Assembly: GCA_016303085.1 (NCBI GenBank)
Contig: JAEDMI010000119.1
Coordinates: 1-7,639, forward strand
From: Acetatifactor sp.
GTDB lineage: Bacteria; Bacillota; Clostridia; Lachnospirales; Lachnospiraceae
Length of the DNA: 7,639 bases
Reading direction: 5' to 3'
Shown here: piece by piece, positions 1 through 5,265 of the stretch
How the letters are laid out: every line of letters begins with the position of its first letter
Position numbering within the stretch: the first letter of the stretch is position 1
Notes under the pieces: generated by a model
Seen by the model: the letters and a program-made list of their open reading frames with translations, nothing else
Told to the model about the DNA's origin: nothing
Database searches by the model: none
Made by a program: the position numbers and the translations under genes

Positions 1-412
1 CCGACTGCAGACCGATGCTGAGCCGGTTTATTCCGGCTGCACGATATTGCTCCAGCTTCTGCTCATCCGCCGTACCGGGATTGACCTCCACGGTAATCTC
101 AACATCCGTTGCCAGACGGTAAAACCGCTTCACCACATCCAAAAGCCTTACAAGCTGCTCCGTCTCCACCGCGGAGGGCGTTCCTCCGCCCACAAAAACA
201 GAAACCACAGTGTATTCCGAAAATGCTCCTGCCCTCTCCGCCGTCTCCCTGCACAGTGCATCCATATAAGCCGCTCTGGTCTCTTCATCGGCGGGAGCGG
301 AAAGGAAATCACAGTAAAAACATTTCCTCACACAAAAGGGGATATGAAAATATAATTCCAGCGGGCGGTGCTCCCGGGTGCTTTTCCCGCCCTCTTTCTT
401 ATTACTTGTCAT
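1..412 (-). CDS. hemW: HemW, radical SAM haem chaperone (coproporphyrinogen III oxidase-like), N-terminal part only
   Basis: The minus strand encodes 137 residues of HemW before the window ends; the C-terminal two thirds or so are outside. Visible are the radical SAM cluster motif C-V-R-K-C-F-Y-C (Cys27, Cys31, Cys34) after Y-F-H-I-P-F, the glycine motif G-G-G-T-P-S at residues 75-80, and G-I-N-R-L-S-I-G-L-Q-S at the break. HemW proteins bind a 4Fe-4S cluster, SAM and haem and are thought to deliver haem; true oxygen-independent coproporphyrinogen oxidase activity is usually absent, although many databases label them HemN. The ATG at 412-410 lies inside the lepA end (11-nt overlap), so translation is probably coupled; only a weak purine stretch (GAAGTTGG) precedes it. 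It is the only canonical start before residue 50, and it gives an unusual hydrophilic extension of about 17 residues before the conserved L-E-L-Y-F-H-I-P start. The lepA-hemW order is standard in Firmicutes. Identity is very secure. Confidence 0.95.
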   Translation of the reverse strand, partial: MTSNKKEGGKSTREHRPLELYFHIPFCVRKCFYCDFLSAPADEETRAAYMDALCRETAERAGAFSEYTVVSVFVGGGTPSAVETEQLVRLLDVVKRFYRLATDVEITVEVNPGTADEQKLEQYRAAGINRLSIGLQS

Positions 413-2216
413 CCAACTTCAGCACACTCATAAAGGCTTTCTGGGGTATTTCCACATTGCCCACCTGACGCATGCGCTTTTTCCCTTCTTTCTGCTTTTC
501 AAGCAGCTTCTTTTTACGCGTGATATCACCGCCGTAACACTTCGCCAGCACGTCCTTGCGCATGGCCTTCACCGTCTCCCTGGCAATGATTTTACCGCCC
601 ACAGCGGCCTGAATGGGAATCTCAAACAGATGCCTCGGAATTTCATCCTTCAGCTTCTCACACATCTTTCTGCCTCTCTCGTATGCGGAATCCGCATGGA
701 CGATAAAGGACAGGGCATCCACCTCCTCGCGGTTAATCAGAATGTCCAGTTTCACCAGTTTGGAGGGCTCATAGCCCTTGATATCATAGTCAAAAGAAGC
801 ATACCCTCTGGAACGGGATTTCAACGCATCGAAAAAGTCGTAAATAATCTCATTCAAGGGGAGCTCGTACTTCAACAGTGCTCTTGTTCCCTCAATGTAC
901 TCCATTCCCAGATAACGGCCTCTTCTCTCCTGACACAGTTCCATGATAGAGCCGATAAATTCGCTTGTCACCATGATTTCCGCACTGACAATCGGCTCCT
1001 CCATGTGTTCAATTTCCGAAGGATCGGGAAGGTTGGAGGGATTGGTCAGTTCAATGACCTCCCCGTTTGTTTTAAATACCTTGTATACAACGCCGGGAGC
1101 CGTGGTAACCAAATCCAGATTGTATTCTCTCTCCAGACGCTCCTGAATGATTTCCAGATGCAGAAGTCCCAGAAATCCGCACCGGAACCCGAAGCCCAGC
1201 GCCACAGAGGTCTCCGGCTCATAGTGTAATGACGCGTCATTCAGCTGAAGCTTTTCCAATGCATCCCTCAAATCGGGATATTTTGCTCCGTCTGCGGGAT
1301 ACAGCCCACAGTAAACCATGGACTGTACCTTTTTGTAACCCGGTAAAGGCTCCGCGCAGGGATTGTCCGCATCCGTCACGGTATCTCCCACCGCCGTATC
1401 CTTCACATTTTTGATGGAGGCAGTGATATAGCCCACCATTCCGGCAGACAGCTCCTCACAGGGGATAAACTGACCCGCTCCGAAGTAACCTACTTCCACC
1501 ACCTCTTCCTTGGCTCCTGTGGACATCCTGCGGATGTTGGTTCCTTTTCTTACGGTGCCTTCCATAATACGGCAGAAGATAATAACTCCCTTATAGGAAT
1601 CATACACGGAGTCAAAAATCAATGCTTGCAGGGGAGCGTCAGGATTTCCCTTTGGCGCGGGAATTTTCTTTACCACCTGCTCCAACACCTCATCGATGCC
1701 GATTCCGTTCTTTGCGGAAATCAAAGGTGCATCCTGAGCCTCAATACCGATGACATCCTCAATCTCCTCAATAACCCTTTGCGGATCAGCGCTGGGCAAA
1801 TCAATTTTGTTAATAACGGGAAAAACATCCAGGTCATGGTCCAGGGCAAGATATACATTCGCCAAAGTCTGAGCCTCGATTCCCTGTGCCGCATCCACCA
1901 CCAGAATGGCTCCGTCGCAGGCTGCCAGGGAACGGCTCACTTCATAGTTGAAATCCACGTGTCCGGGGGTATCAATCAGATTAAAAATATACTCCTCCCC
2001 ATCCTTCGCCCTGTAAACCGTGCGGACGGCCTGGGCCTTTATAGTGATGCCTCTCTCCCGCTCCAGATCCATGTTGTCCAGAACCTGATTCTGCATTTCC
2101 CGGCTGGTCAGCAGCCCCGTCTTTTCGATAATCCGGTCTGCCAGGGTAGATTTTCCGTGGTCTATATGTGCTACAATACAAAAATTGCGTATTTTACTTT
2201 GGTCCAACAATGCCAT
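402..2216 (-). CDS. lepA: Elongation factor 4 (LepA), ribosome-associated GTPase
   Basis: This complete 604-residue protein has the usual LepA length of about 600. LepA/EF4 binds the 70S ribosome, is linked to back-translocation and to initiation or assembly fidelity, and is usually dispensable under rich conditions. All GTPase motifs are intact: G1 A-H-I-D-H-G-K-S-T (16-24), G2 R-G-I-T-I (55-59), G3 D-T-P-G-H (82-86, with the catalytic His86), G4 N-K-I-D (136-139) and G5 S-A-K (167-169). The LepA-specific C-terminal domain is present, with the basic C-Y-G-G-D-I-T-R-K-K-K segment near residue 560 and ending G-N-V-E-I-P-Q-K-A-F. The ATG at 2216 follows GAGGAG with 6 nt spacing. It overlaps hemW downstream by 11 nt. 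Upstream it has its own sigma-A-like promoter (2366-2394), and the leader is nearly filled by an inverted-repeat element (2236-2346) ending a few bases before the ribosome binding site. Confidence 0.98.
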   Translation of the reverse strand: MALLDQSKIRNFCIVAHIDHGKSTLADRIIEKTGLLTSREMQNQVLDNMDLERERGITIKAQAVRTVYRAKDGEEYIFNLIDTPGHVDFNYEVSRSLAACDGAILVVDAAQGIEAQTLANVYLALDHDLDVFPVINKIDLPSADPQRVIEEIEDVIGIEAQDAPLISAKNGIGIDEVLEQVVKKIPAPKGNPDAPLQALIFDSVYDSYKGVIIFCRIMEGTVRKGTNIRRMSTGAKEEVVEVGYFGAGQFIPCEELSAGMVGYITASIKNVKDTAVGDTVTDADNPCAEPLPGYKKVQSMVYCGLYPADGAKYPDLRDALEKLQLNDASLHYEPETSVALGFGFRCGFLGLLHLEIIQERLEREYNLDLVTTAPGVVYKVFKTNGEVIELTNPSNLPDPSEIEHMEEPIVSAEIMVTSEFIGSIMELCQERRGRYLGMEYIEGTRALLKYELPLNEIIYDFFDALKSRSRGYASFDYDIKGYEPSKLVKLDILINREEVDALSFIVHADSAYERGRKMCEKLKDEIPRHLFEIPIQAAVGGKIIARETVKAMRKDVLAKCYGGDITRKKKLLEKQKEGKKRMRQVGNVEIPQKAFMSVLKLDDK

Positions 2217-2221
2217 TTTCC

Positions 2222-2230
2222 GCTCCTCGT
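2222..2230 (-). promoter_or_regulatory. lepA ribosome binding site
   Basis: On the minus strand, ACGAGGAGCGGAAA precedes the lepA ATG. GAGGAG ends 6 nt before the start codon, a good Shine-Dalgarno match. It sits only about six bases from the foot of the long inverted repeat, so folding of that stem in the mRNA could influence access to it (inference). Confidence 0.75.
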
Positions 2231-2235
2231 TCCTT

Positions 2236-2346
2236 GTGTACTGACACGTTGATATTCAGACTAATTCACTTGTCTGTTTTTCCATCGGACTGCGTTGGCT
2301 TCACTTGACGATGCCACCGAGTTCAGATATCAACGTGTCAGTACAC
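2236..2346. repeat. 111-bp element with 20-bp perfect inverted terminal arms in the lepA leader
   Basis: The arms at 2236-2255 and 2327-2346 are exact reverse complements (outer end GTGTACTGACACG). Allowing one mismatch they reach 2233 and 2349, 22 of 23 pairs. The 71-base interior can form smaller hairpins: CAGAC/GTCTG (2257-2261 with 2272-2276) and CATCG/CGATG (2283-2287 with 2309-2313). It also holds a direct repeat TTCACTTG (2265-2272 and 2300-2307). Neither strand has a T-run after the outer stem, so it is not an ordinary terminator. It lies between the lepA promoter and ribosome binding site and would be part of the lepA 5' untranslated RNA. It may be a MITE-like or REP-like mobile repeat, or a structured regulatory leader; no clear target-site duplication was found. 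It contains no gene. Confidence 0.75.
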
Positions 2347-2365
2347 TAGTGTTCTAATCGTTATG

Positions 2366-2394
2366 ATTGTAGCAGAATTCAGGCTTATTGTCTA
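2366..2394 (-). promoter_or_regulatory. Sigma-A-type promoter for lepA-hemW
   Basis: Read on the minus strand, TAGACA (2394-2389, 5 of 6 to TTGACA) is followed after exactly 17 bases by TACAAT (2371-2366, 5 of 6 to TATAAT), which is preceded by TG-N, an extended -10. Transcription would start near 2359, giving a leader of about 143 nt that includes the whole inverted-repeat element. The promoter begins only about ten bases beyond the spoIIP stop codon, which separates housekeeping lepA-hemW from the sporulation genes. Prediction from consensus only. Confidence 0.65.
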
Positions 2395-2403
2395 TGTTTT
2401 TAT

Positions 2404-3699
2404 CTACTCCCCGCTGTCTGTCAGCACCAGGTCCAGGATATGTGCCAACGGGTCGCATGCATTCATGGCCTCCTCAACGGTATTGTTCTGGGCTCCCAGC
2501 TCTACCAGCAGATATTTGTCCCGCAGGTGCATATTGTATCGATAGCCCTTTAAGTAAATTTTTCTGGTCAGCCCCGGGTAGTATTGTGCGGCCTTCAGCT
2601 GCATCTGAAACGAAAAGGCCAGATTGTCCTCCAGATTTTCATTGTACAGATAGGCTATGTTCCCGGTCTTTTTCGTCCGTGACAAACCGTTAAAAAACAT
2701 AAAACGTGCCGTGGATCTCCCGTCCAAATCCATGACAAGTCTGGTTTCCTCCGGCATTTCGTCCCTGTGTAAATCTATTACCACCTGAATGGACGGATTT
2801 TCCCGCAGCACCTGCTCTATCCCGGGCAGCGCCCTGGAATAAGCATCGTCCCTGCCTTCCGCGTCATAGGCCTCCGTGTGATGCAGAACCTCATAGCCGT
2901 ATGTATCTGTCAGAACCGCTGCCAGTCGTTCCCCCACTCCAACAATGGAGGTAGTGCTGTCTCCCGGAACCGAATCGGCAAAACTTTCCTGAGAATGGGT
3001 GTGAAAAATCAGGATTTGGGGACCTCCGCTGTCCTTTGACACCCTCATATCCTTTTTCAGAAAATTTTCAGCATCCAGTTGGTCGCTCCCTATCATGGTA
3101 TTGGAATCCACCGTGTAAAACTGTGTCAGGAGAGTCTCGTAATCCCGCAACGATTCTAAACTTACCTGGTTCTGAACTCCATGTGGCACAAACAACTGCG
3201 GTTCCTCCCGTATCTGCATGGCGGCCTCATTCTCAGCTCTCAAAAGTTCTTCCAGGAAGCCCTCTTCCCCCTCTGAAGGCTGCGTCAGTATGTCTTCCCG
3301 GATACTCCCGGCCTCTCCCGCGGTATCACCGTTTATTCCTTCCTCCGCTTCCGCCAAAAGAATTTTCCGAAAGGATGCTTCATCATCCGCCTCTCCCGGC
3401 TGCATGTCTTTGACCACATATCCGTAAAGAGGGAACAGGCTGTCAACCTGCTCCTGCAACAGCCAATAGGTTTCATGTCCTCCCTCTTTCGCAAAGGCTA
3501 TGCAGGGAACAAATATCTCATACAGACTTTCCTCCATTGCAACGGCAAATTCCCGTAGCATAAAAGCGCCGAGGGAAGTCTCCGAAACTTCGTCACTCTT
3601 TGTCCCGCCGGTGACAATACTCTGCAGCAGCATTAAAAGCAACACCGCAAATGCTGCCTTTAACAGCCTTTGTCCGGCAGCACCTTTCTTTTTTACCAA
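2404..3699 (-). CDS. spoIIP: Stage II sporulation protein P (SpoIIP), engulfment peptidoglycan hydrolase
   Basis: This 431-residue protein has one N-terminal membrane segment (about residues 13-29, very Leu/Val rich), a long extracytoplasmic stalk and a C-terminal SpoIIP catalytic domain from about residue 185. Family motifs seen are I-F-H-T-H-S-Q-E (231-238), V-I-D-L-H-R-D (307-313) and V-E-L-G-A-Q-N-N-T (399-407); the His and Glu residues of these motifs are those expected to hold the metal and act in catalysis. SpoIIP acts with SpoIID (and SpoIIM in Bacillus) to remodel septal peptidoglycan as the mother cell engulfs the forespore, with amidase and endopeptidase activity. The start is TTG at 3699: an in-frame TAG lies directly before it and AAAGGA sits 8 nt upstream. 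The stalk at about residues 100-165 is strongly acidic and low in complexity. It lies 63 bp after gpr and may be read through from it; I saw no convincing sigma-E promoter in that gap. Confidence 0.96.
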   Translation of the reverse strand: MVKKKGAAGQRLLKAAFAVLLLMLLQSIVTGGTKSDEVSETSLGAFMLREFAVAMEESLYEIFVPCIAFAKEGGHETYWLLQEQVDSLFPLYGYVVKDMQPGEADDEASFRKILLAEAEEGINGDTAGEAGSIREDILTQPSEGEEGFLEELLRAENEAAMQIREEPQLFVPHGVQNQVSLESLRDYETLLTQFYTVDSNTMIGSDQLDAENFLKKDMRVSKDSGGPQILIFHTHSQESFADSVPGDSTTSIVGVGERLAAVLTDTYGYEVLHHTEAYDAEGRDDAYSRALPGIEQVLRENPSIQVVIDLHRDEMPEETRLVMDLDGRSTARFMFFNGLSRTKKTGNIAYLYNENLEDNLAFSFQMQLKAAQYYPGLTRKIYLKGYRYNMHLRDKYLLVELGAQNNTVEEAMNACDPLAHILDLVLTDSGE

Positions 3700-3762
3700 C
3701 TACCGTTTCCTTTCACCGCCTACTTTTCATATCAGCATATGTCTGTCCGAAACCGTTCAGAA

Positions 3763-4686
3763 CTATTCCATCCGCATTTCCATGGCAATATTGATTCCCT
3801 CCGATACGGTGTAGCTGACTCTCTTAATGACTGCATCGATATCCTTTCCCGTCATATACATATTGTTCAACTCCGGAAAGGGAGCGGTATGTCTGCTTAA
3901 AAGATTAACGGCATCCAGGCCCTTTTCCTCCTCCAACAGTTTTTCCAGCGCATCCATGACAATGGTGGCGGAATCCACCACCGTAGGAATACCGATTGCT
4001 ATGACAGGAATGCCCAGGCTCTCCTCCGTCAGGGCATTCCTGTGATTCCCCACGCCGGAACCGGGTTGAATACCTGTATTCGTAATTTGAATTGTACGGT
4101 TCAACCGCCTGGTACTGCGGGCTGCCAGTGCATCCACCACAATCAAAATATCCGGTGTGGTTTCCTGCACAACACCCTTTACAATCTCAGCGGTCTCCAT
4201 GCCCGTTCTGGCCATCACCCCCGGCTCCAGCGCGCTCAAGAGATTCATTTTATTGCAATTATAAGCCGCCTTGCCATACTCTTTTACGATATGCCTTGTA
4301 ATGAAAAGGTTGTCCACTGTCTGAGGCCCCAGCGCATCCGCAGTCACCTCCCGGTTTCCCAACCCAACCACCAGGATATTCTGTTCCCTGTCTCCCTCCG
4401 GCATCAGTTTTAACAGTTCCTCTGCCAGGCATTTTGAAATTTCGCGATGATAATCTTCATCCGGCTCCACCATGGCAGGAGCTTCCATTGTCACATAAAT
4501 ACCCATGGGTTTTCCCATCGCCTTAGCGGCGTTTTTTGTATCGATGGTGACCTTTGTCACCCGCACATCCTCTTTCTCCCTGTAATACTCGTCCACGCTC
4601 ACGCCGCGAAGTTCGCTGTCTGCCTCACTGATGCTCTCCCGCGCCTCCAGCGCCAAATCTGTCCTCACCTGAAAACTTCCCATCAT
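3763..4686 (-). CDS. gpr: GPR, germination protease for small acid-soluble spore proteins
   Basis: This is a 307-residue member of the A25 germination protease family, which cleaves DNA-protecting SASPs in the germinating spore. The N terminus reads S-F-Q-V-R-T-D-L-A-L-E; T-D-L-A-L-E (9-14) resembles the SASP cleavage motif, as expected of the autoprocessing site, and would leave a propeptide of about 10 residues. The HybD-like fold motifs V-V-G-L-G-N-R-E-V-T-A-D-A-L-G-P (about 106-121) and I-V-V-D-A-L-A-A-R (182-190) carry Asp117 and Asp185, matching the two essential aspartates of the Bacillus enzyme in sequence context and spacing. G-N-H-R-N-A-L (213-219) and I-P-T-V-V-D-S (233-239) are also typical. 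It is shorter than the roughly 370-residue Bacillus proteins. The start could be ATG 4686 or the adjacent ATG 4683; GGGAG is 4 nt from the first and 7 nt from the second, which favours 4683. It sits upstream of spoIIP and divergent from rpsT, as in Bacillus. Confidence 0.96.
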   Translation of the reverse strand: MMGSFQVRTDLALEARESISEADSELRGVSVDEYYREKEDVRVTKVTIDTKNAAKAMGKPMGIYVTMEAPAMVEPDEDYHREISKCLAEELLKLMPEGDREQNILVVGLGNREVTADALGPQTVDNLFITRHIVKEYGKAAYNCNKMNLLSALEPGVMARTGMETAEIVKGVVQETTPDILIVVDALAARSTRRLNRTIQITNTGIQPGSGVGNHRNALTEESLGIPVIAIGIPTVVDSATIVMDALEKLLEEEKGLDAVNLLSRHTAPFPELNNMYMTGKDIDAVIKRVSYTVSEGINIAMEMRME

Positions 4687-4758
4687 TTTTCTCCCGTTGA
4701 TATCTTCTCCATACAGATCAACCTGTAATCTTTTTTCTATTTTTTGCGAAAAACGCGG

Positions 4759-4788
4759 AAATATGTATTGACAAAATTTCTATTATTT
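4759..4788 (-). promoter_or_regulatory. Possible forespore (sigma-G/F-like) promoter of gpr
   Basis: On the minus strand AAATA (4788-4784, 4 of 5 to GHATR) is followed after 18 bases by CATATTT (4765-4759, 6 of 7 to CATNHTA). This would give a gpr leader of about 65 nt. Forespore control of gpr is established in Bacillus and fits the gene's role, but the match is imperfect in an AT-rich region and the site overlaps the rpsT promoter. Tentative. Confidence 0.3.
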
Positions 4789-4796
4789 ACTAAACT
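4768..4796 (+). promoter_or_regulatory. Sigma-A-type promoter of rpsT
   Basis: A perfect TTGACA (4768-4773) is followed after 17 bases by TAAACT (4791-4796, 4 of 6 to TATAAT), with A/T-rich tracts upstream (4731-4765) that could act as an UP element. Start of transcription would be near 4803, giving a leader of about 85 nt before rpsT. The strong -35 suits a ribosomal protein gene. Confidence 0.65.
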
Positions 4797-4819
4797 GTTA
4801 AAGTATGTTTACGTTAGTC

Positions 4820-4848
4820 TTCCGTGTCTGGCTAAGGTGAAACAGGAA
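4820..4848 (+). promoter_or_regulatory. Weak hairpin in the rpsT leader
   Basis: In the rpsT leader TTCC-G-TGT (4820-4827) can pair with ACA-GGAA (4842-4848), seven pairs with one bulged G. It could be part of an autoregulatory S20-binding structure, but the stem is short and no known leader family was recognised. Confidence 0.2.
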
Positions 4849-4872
4849 TCAATTATTCATTGTATGCAAATT

Positions 4873-4878
4873 GGAGGT
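4873..4878 (+). promoter_or_regulatory. rpsT ribosome binding site, decides the TTG start
   Basis: GGAGGT lies 8 nt before the TTG at 4887. An in-frame ATG exists at 4860, but it lies before this site and would add nine residues absent from other S20 proteins, so the TTG is the true start. Confidence 0.85.
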
Positions 4879-4886
4879 GTACGACT

Positions 4887-5150
4887 TTGGCTAACATTAA
4901 ATCTGCTAAGAAGAGAATTTTAGTAAACCGCACCAAGGCTGATAGAAACAAAGCTATCAAATCCGGTGTTAAGACTGCTATGAAGAAAGTATTCTCTGCT
5001 GTTGAGGCAGGTGACAAGGCTGTTGCTCAGGCTGAACTGGCTGCTGCTACCAAGACCATCGAAATGGCAGGAAGCAAGGGTGTTTATCACAAGAACAACG
5101 TTGCCCGCAAGGTTGCCCGTATCAGCAAGGCTGTCAACGAGATGGCTTAA
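4887..5150 (+). CDS. rpsT: Small ribosomal subunit protein bS20
   Basis: From the TTG at 4887 the product is 87 residues, the normal S20 length, beginning M-A-N-I-K-S-A-K-K-R and rich in Lys and Ala throughout. S20 is a primary 16S rRNA-binding protein made of long helices and stabilises the body of the 30S subunit. The conserved segment G-V-Y-H-K-N-N-V-A-R-K-V-A-R lies near the C terminus. The UUG start parallels the known UUG start of Escherichia coli rpsT, where it takes part in translational autoregulation; whether that holds here is inference. The gene is monocistronic: its own promoter is upstream and a strong terminator follows within about 25 bases. It is divergent from gpr, the usual arrangement in spore-forming Firmicutes. 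Codon choice (AAG, GCT, GTT) is more biased than in its neighbours, as expected for high expression. Confidence 0.98.
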   Translation: MANIKSAKKRILVNRTKADRNKAIKSGVKTAMKKVFSAVEAGDKAVAQAELAAATKTIEMAGSKGVYHKNNVARKVARISKAVNEMA

Positions 5151-5173
5151 ATCTTTTGGCAAATAGAAAAAAC

Positions 5174-5219
5174 AAAAATCCCCACATCTATACCGTCATG
5201 TAGATGTGAGGATTTTTTT
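5174..5219. terminator. Rho-independent terminator of rpsT, probably bidirectional
   Basis: CACATCTA (5183-5190) pairs with TAGATGTG (5201-5208); after one C/A mismatch the stem continues through ATCC/GGAT and the flanking A-tract pairs with seven Ts (5213-5219). The A-tract on the left becomes a T-run on the minus strand, so the same hairpin can stop transcription of the convergent TPM gene. Confidence 0.9.
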
Positions 5220-5226
5220 ATGTAAA

Positions 5227-5260
5227 TAAGCCGGCATGAGGTTTTCTCTCTGCCGGCTTA
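5227..5260 (-). terminator. Hairpin terminator after the TPM-domain gene
   Basis: TAAGCCGGCA (5227-5236) and TGCCGGCTTA (5251-5260) form a perfect 10-bp GC-rich stem with a 14-nt loop, starting six bases past the TPM stop codon. On the minus strand it is followed by TTTAC rather than a long T-run, so it may be a weak terminator backed up by the stronger hairpin next to it, or a 3' end protector. Confidence 0.65.
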
Positions 5261-5265
5261 ACTTA

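Noticed and set aside
378..1229. Long plus-strand open frame (283 codons) opposite lepA
   Set aside because: It is antisense to the well-conserved lepA frame, has no recognisable domain and no good ribosome binding site; it is a shadow of lepA codon usage.
1626..2252. Plus-strand open frame of 208 codons opposite the lepA GTPase domain
   Set aside because: Same reason: fully antisense to lepA, and it would end inside the inverted repeat region.
2236..2346. Inverted repeat read as a Rho-independent terminator between spoIIP and lepA
   Set aside because: The loop is 71 bases, and no T-run follows the stem on either strand; the lepA ribosome binding site follows directly instead.
3700..3762. 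Sigma-E promoter for spoIIP in the gpr-spoIIP gap
   Set aside because: CATATGCT weakly resembles a sigma-E -10, but no suitable -35 lies at the right distance.
4860..4886. Upstream in-frame ATG for rpsT giving a 96-residue product
   Set aside because: The ATG lies before the GGAGGT site and adds residues not found in S20; the TTG at 4887 has correct spacing and gives the conserved M-A-N-I-K start.
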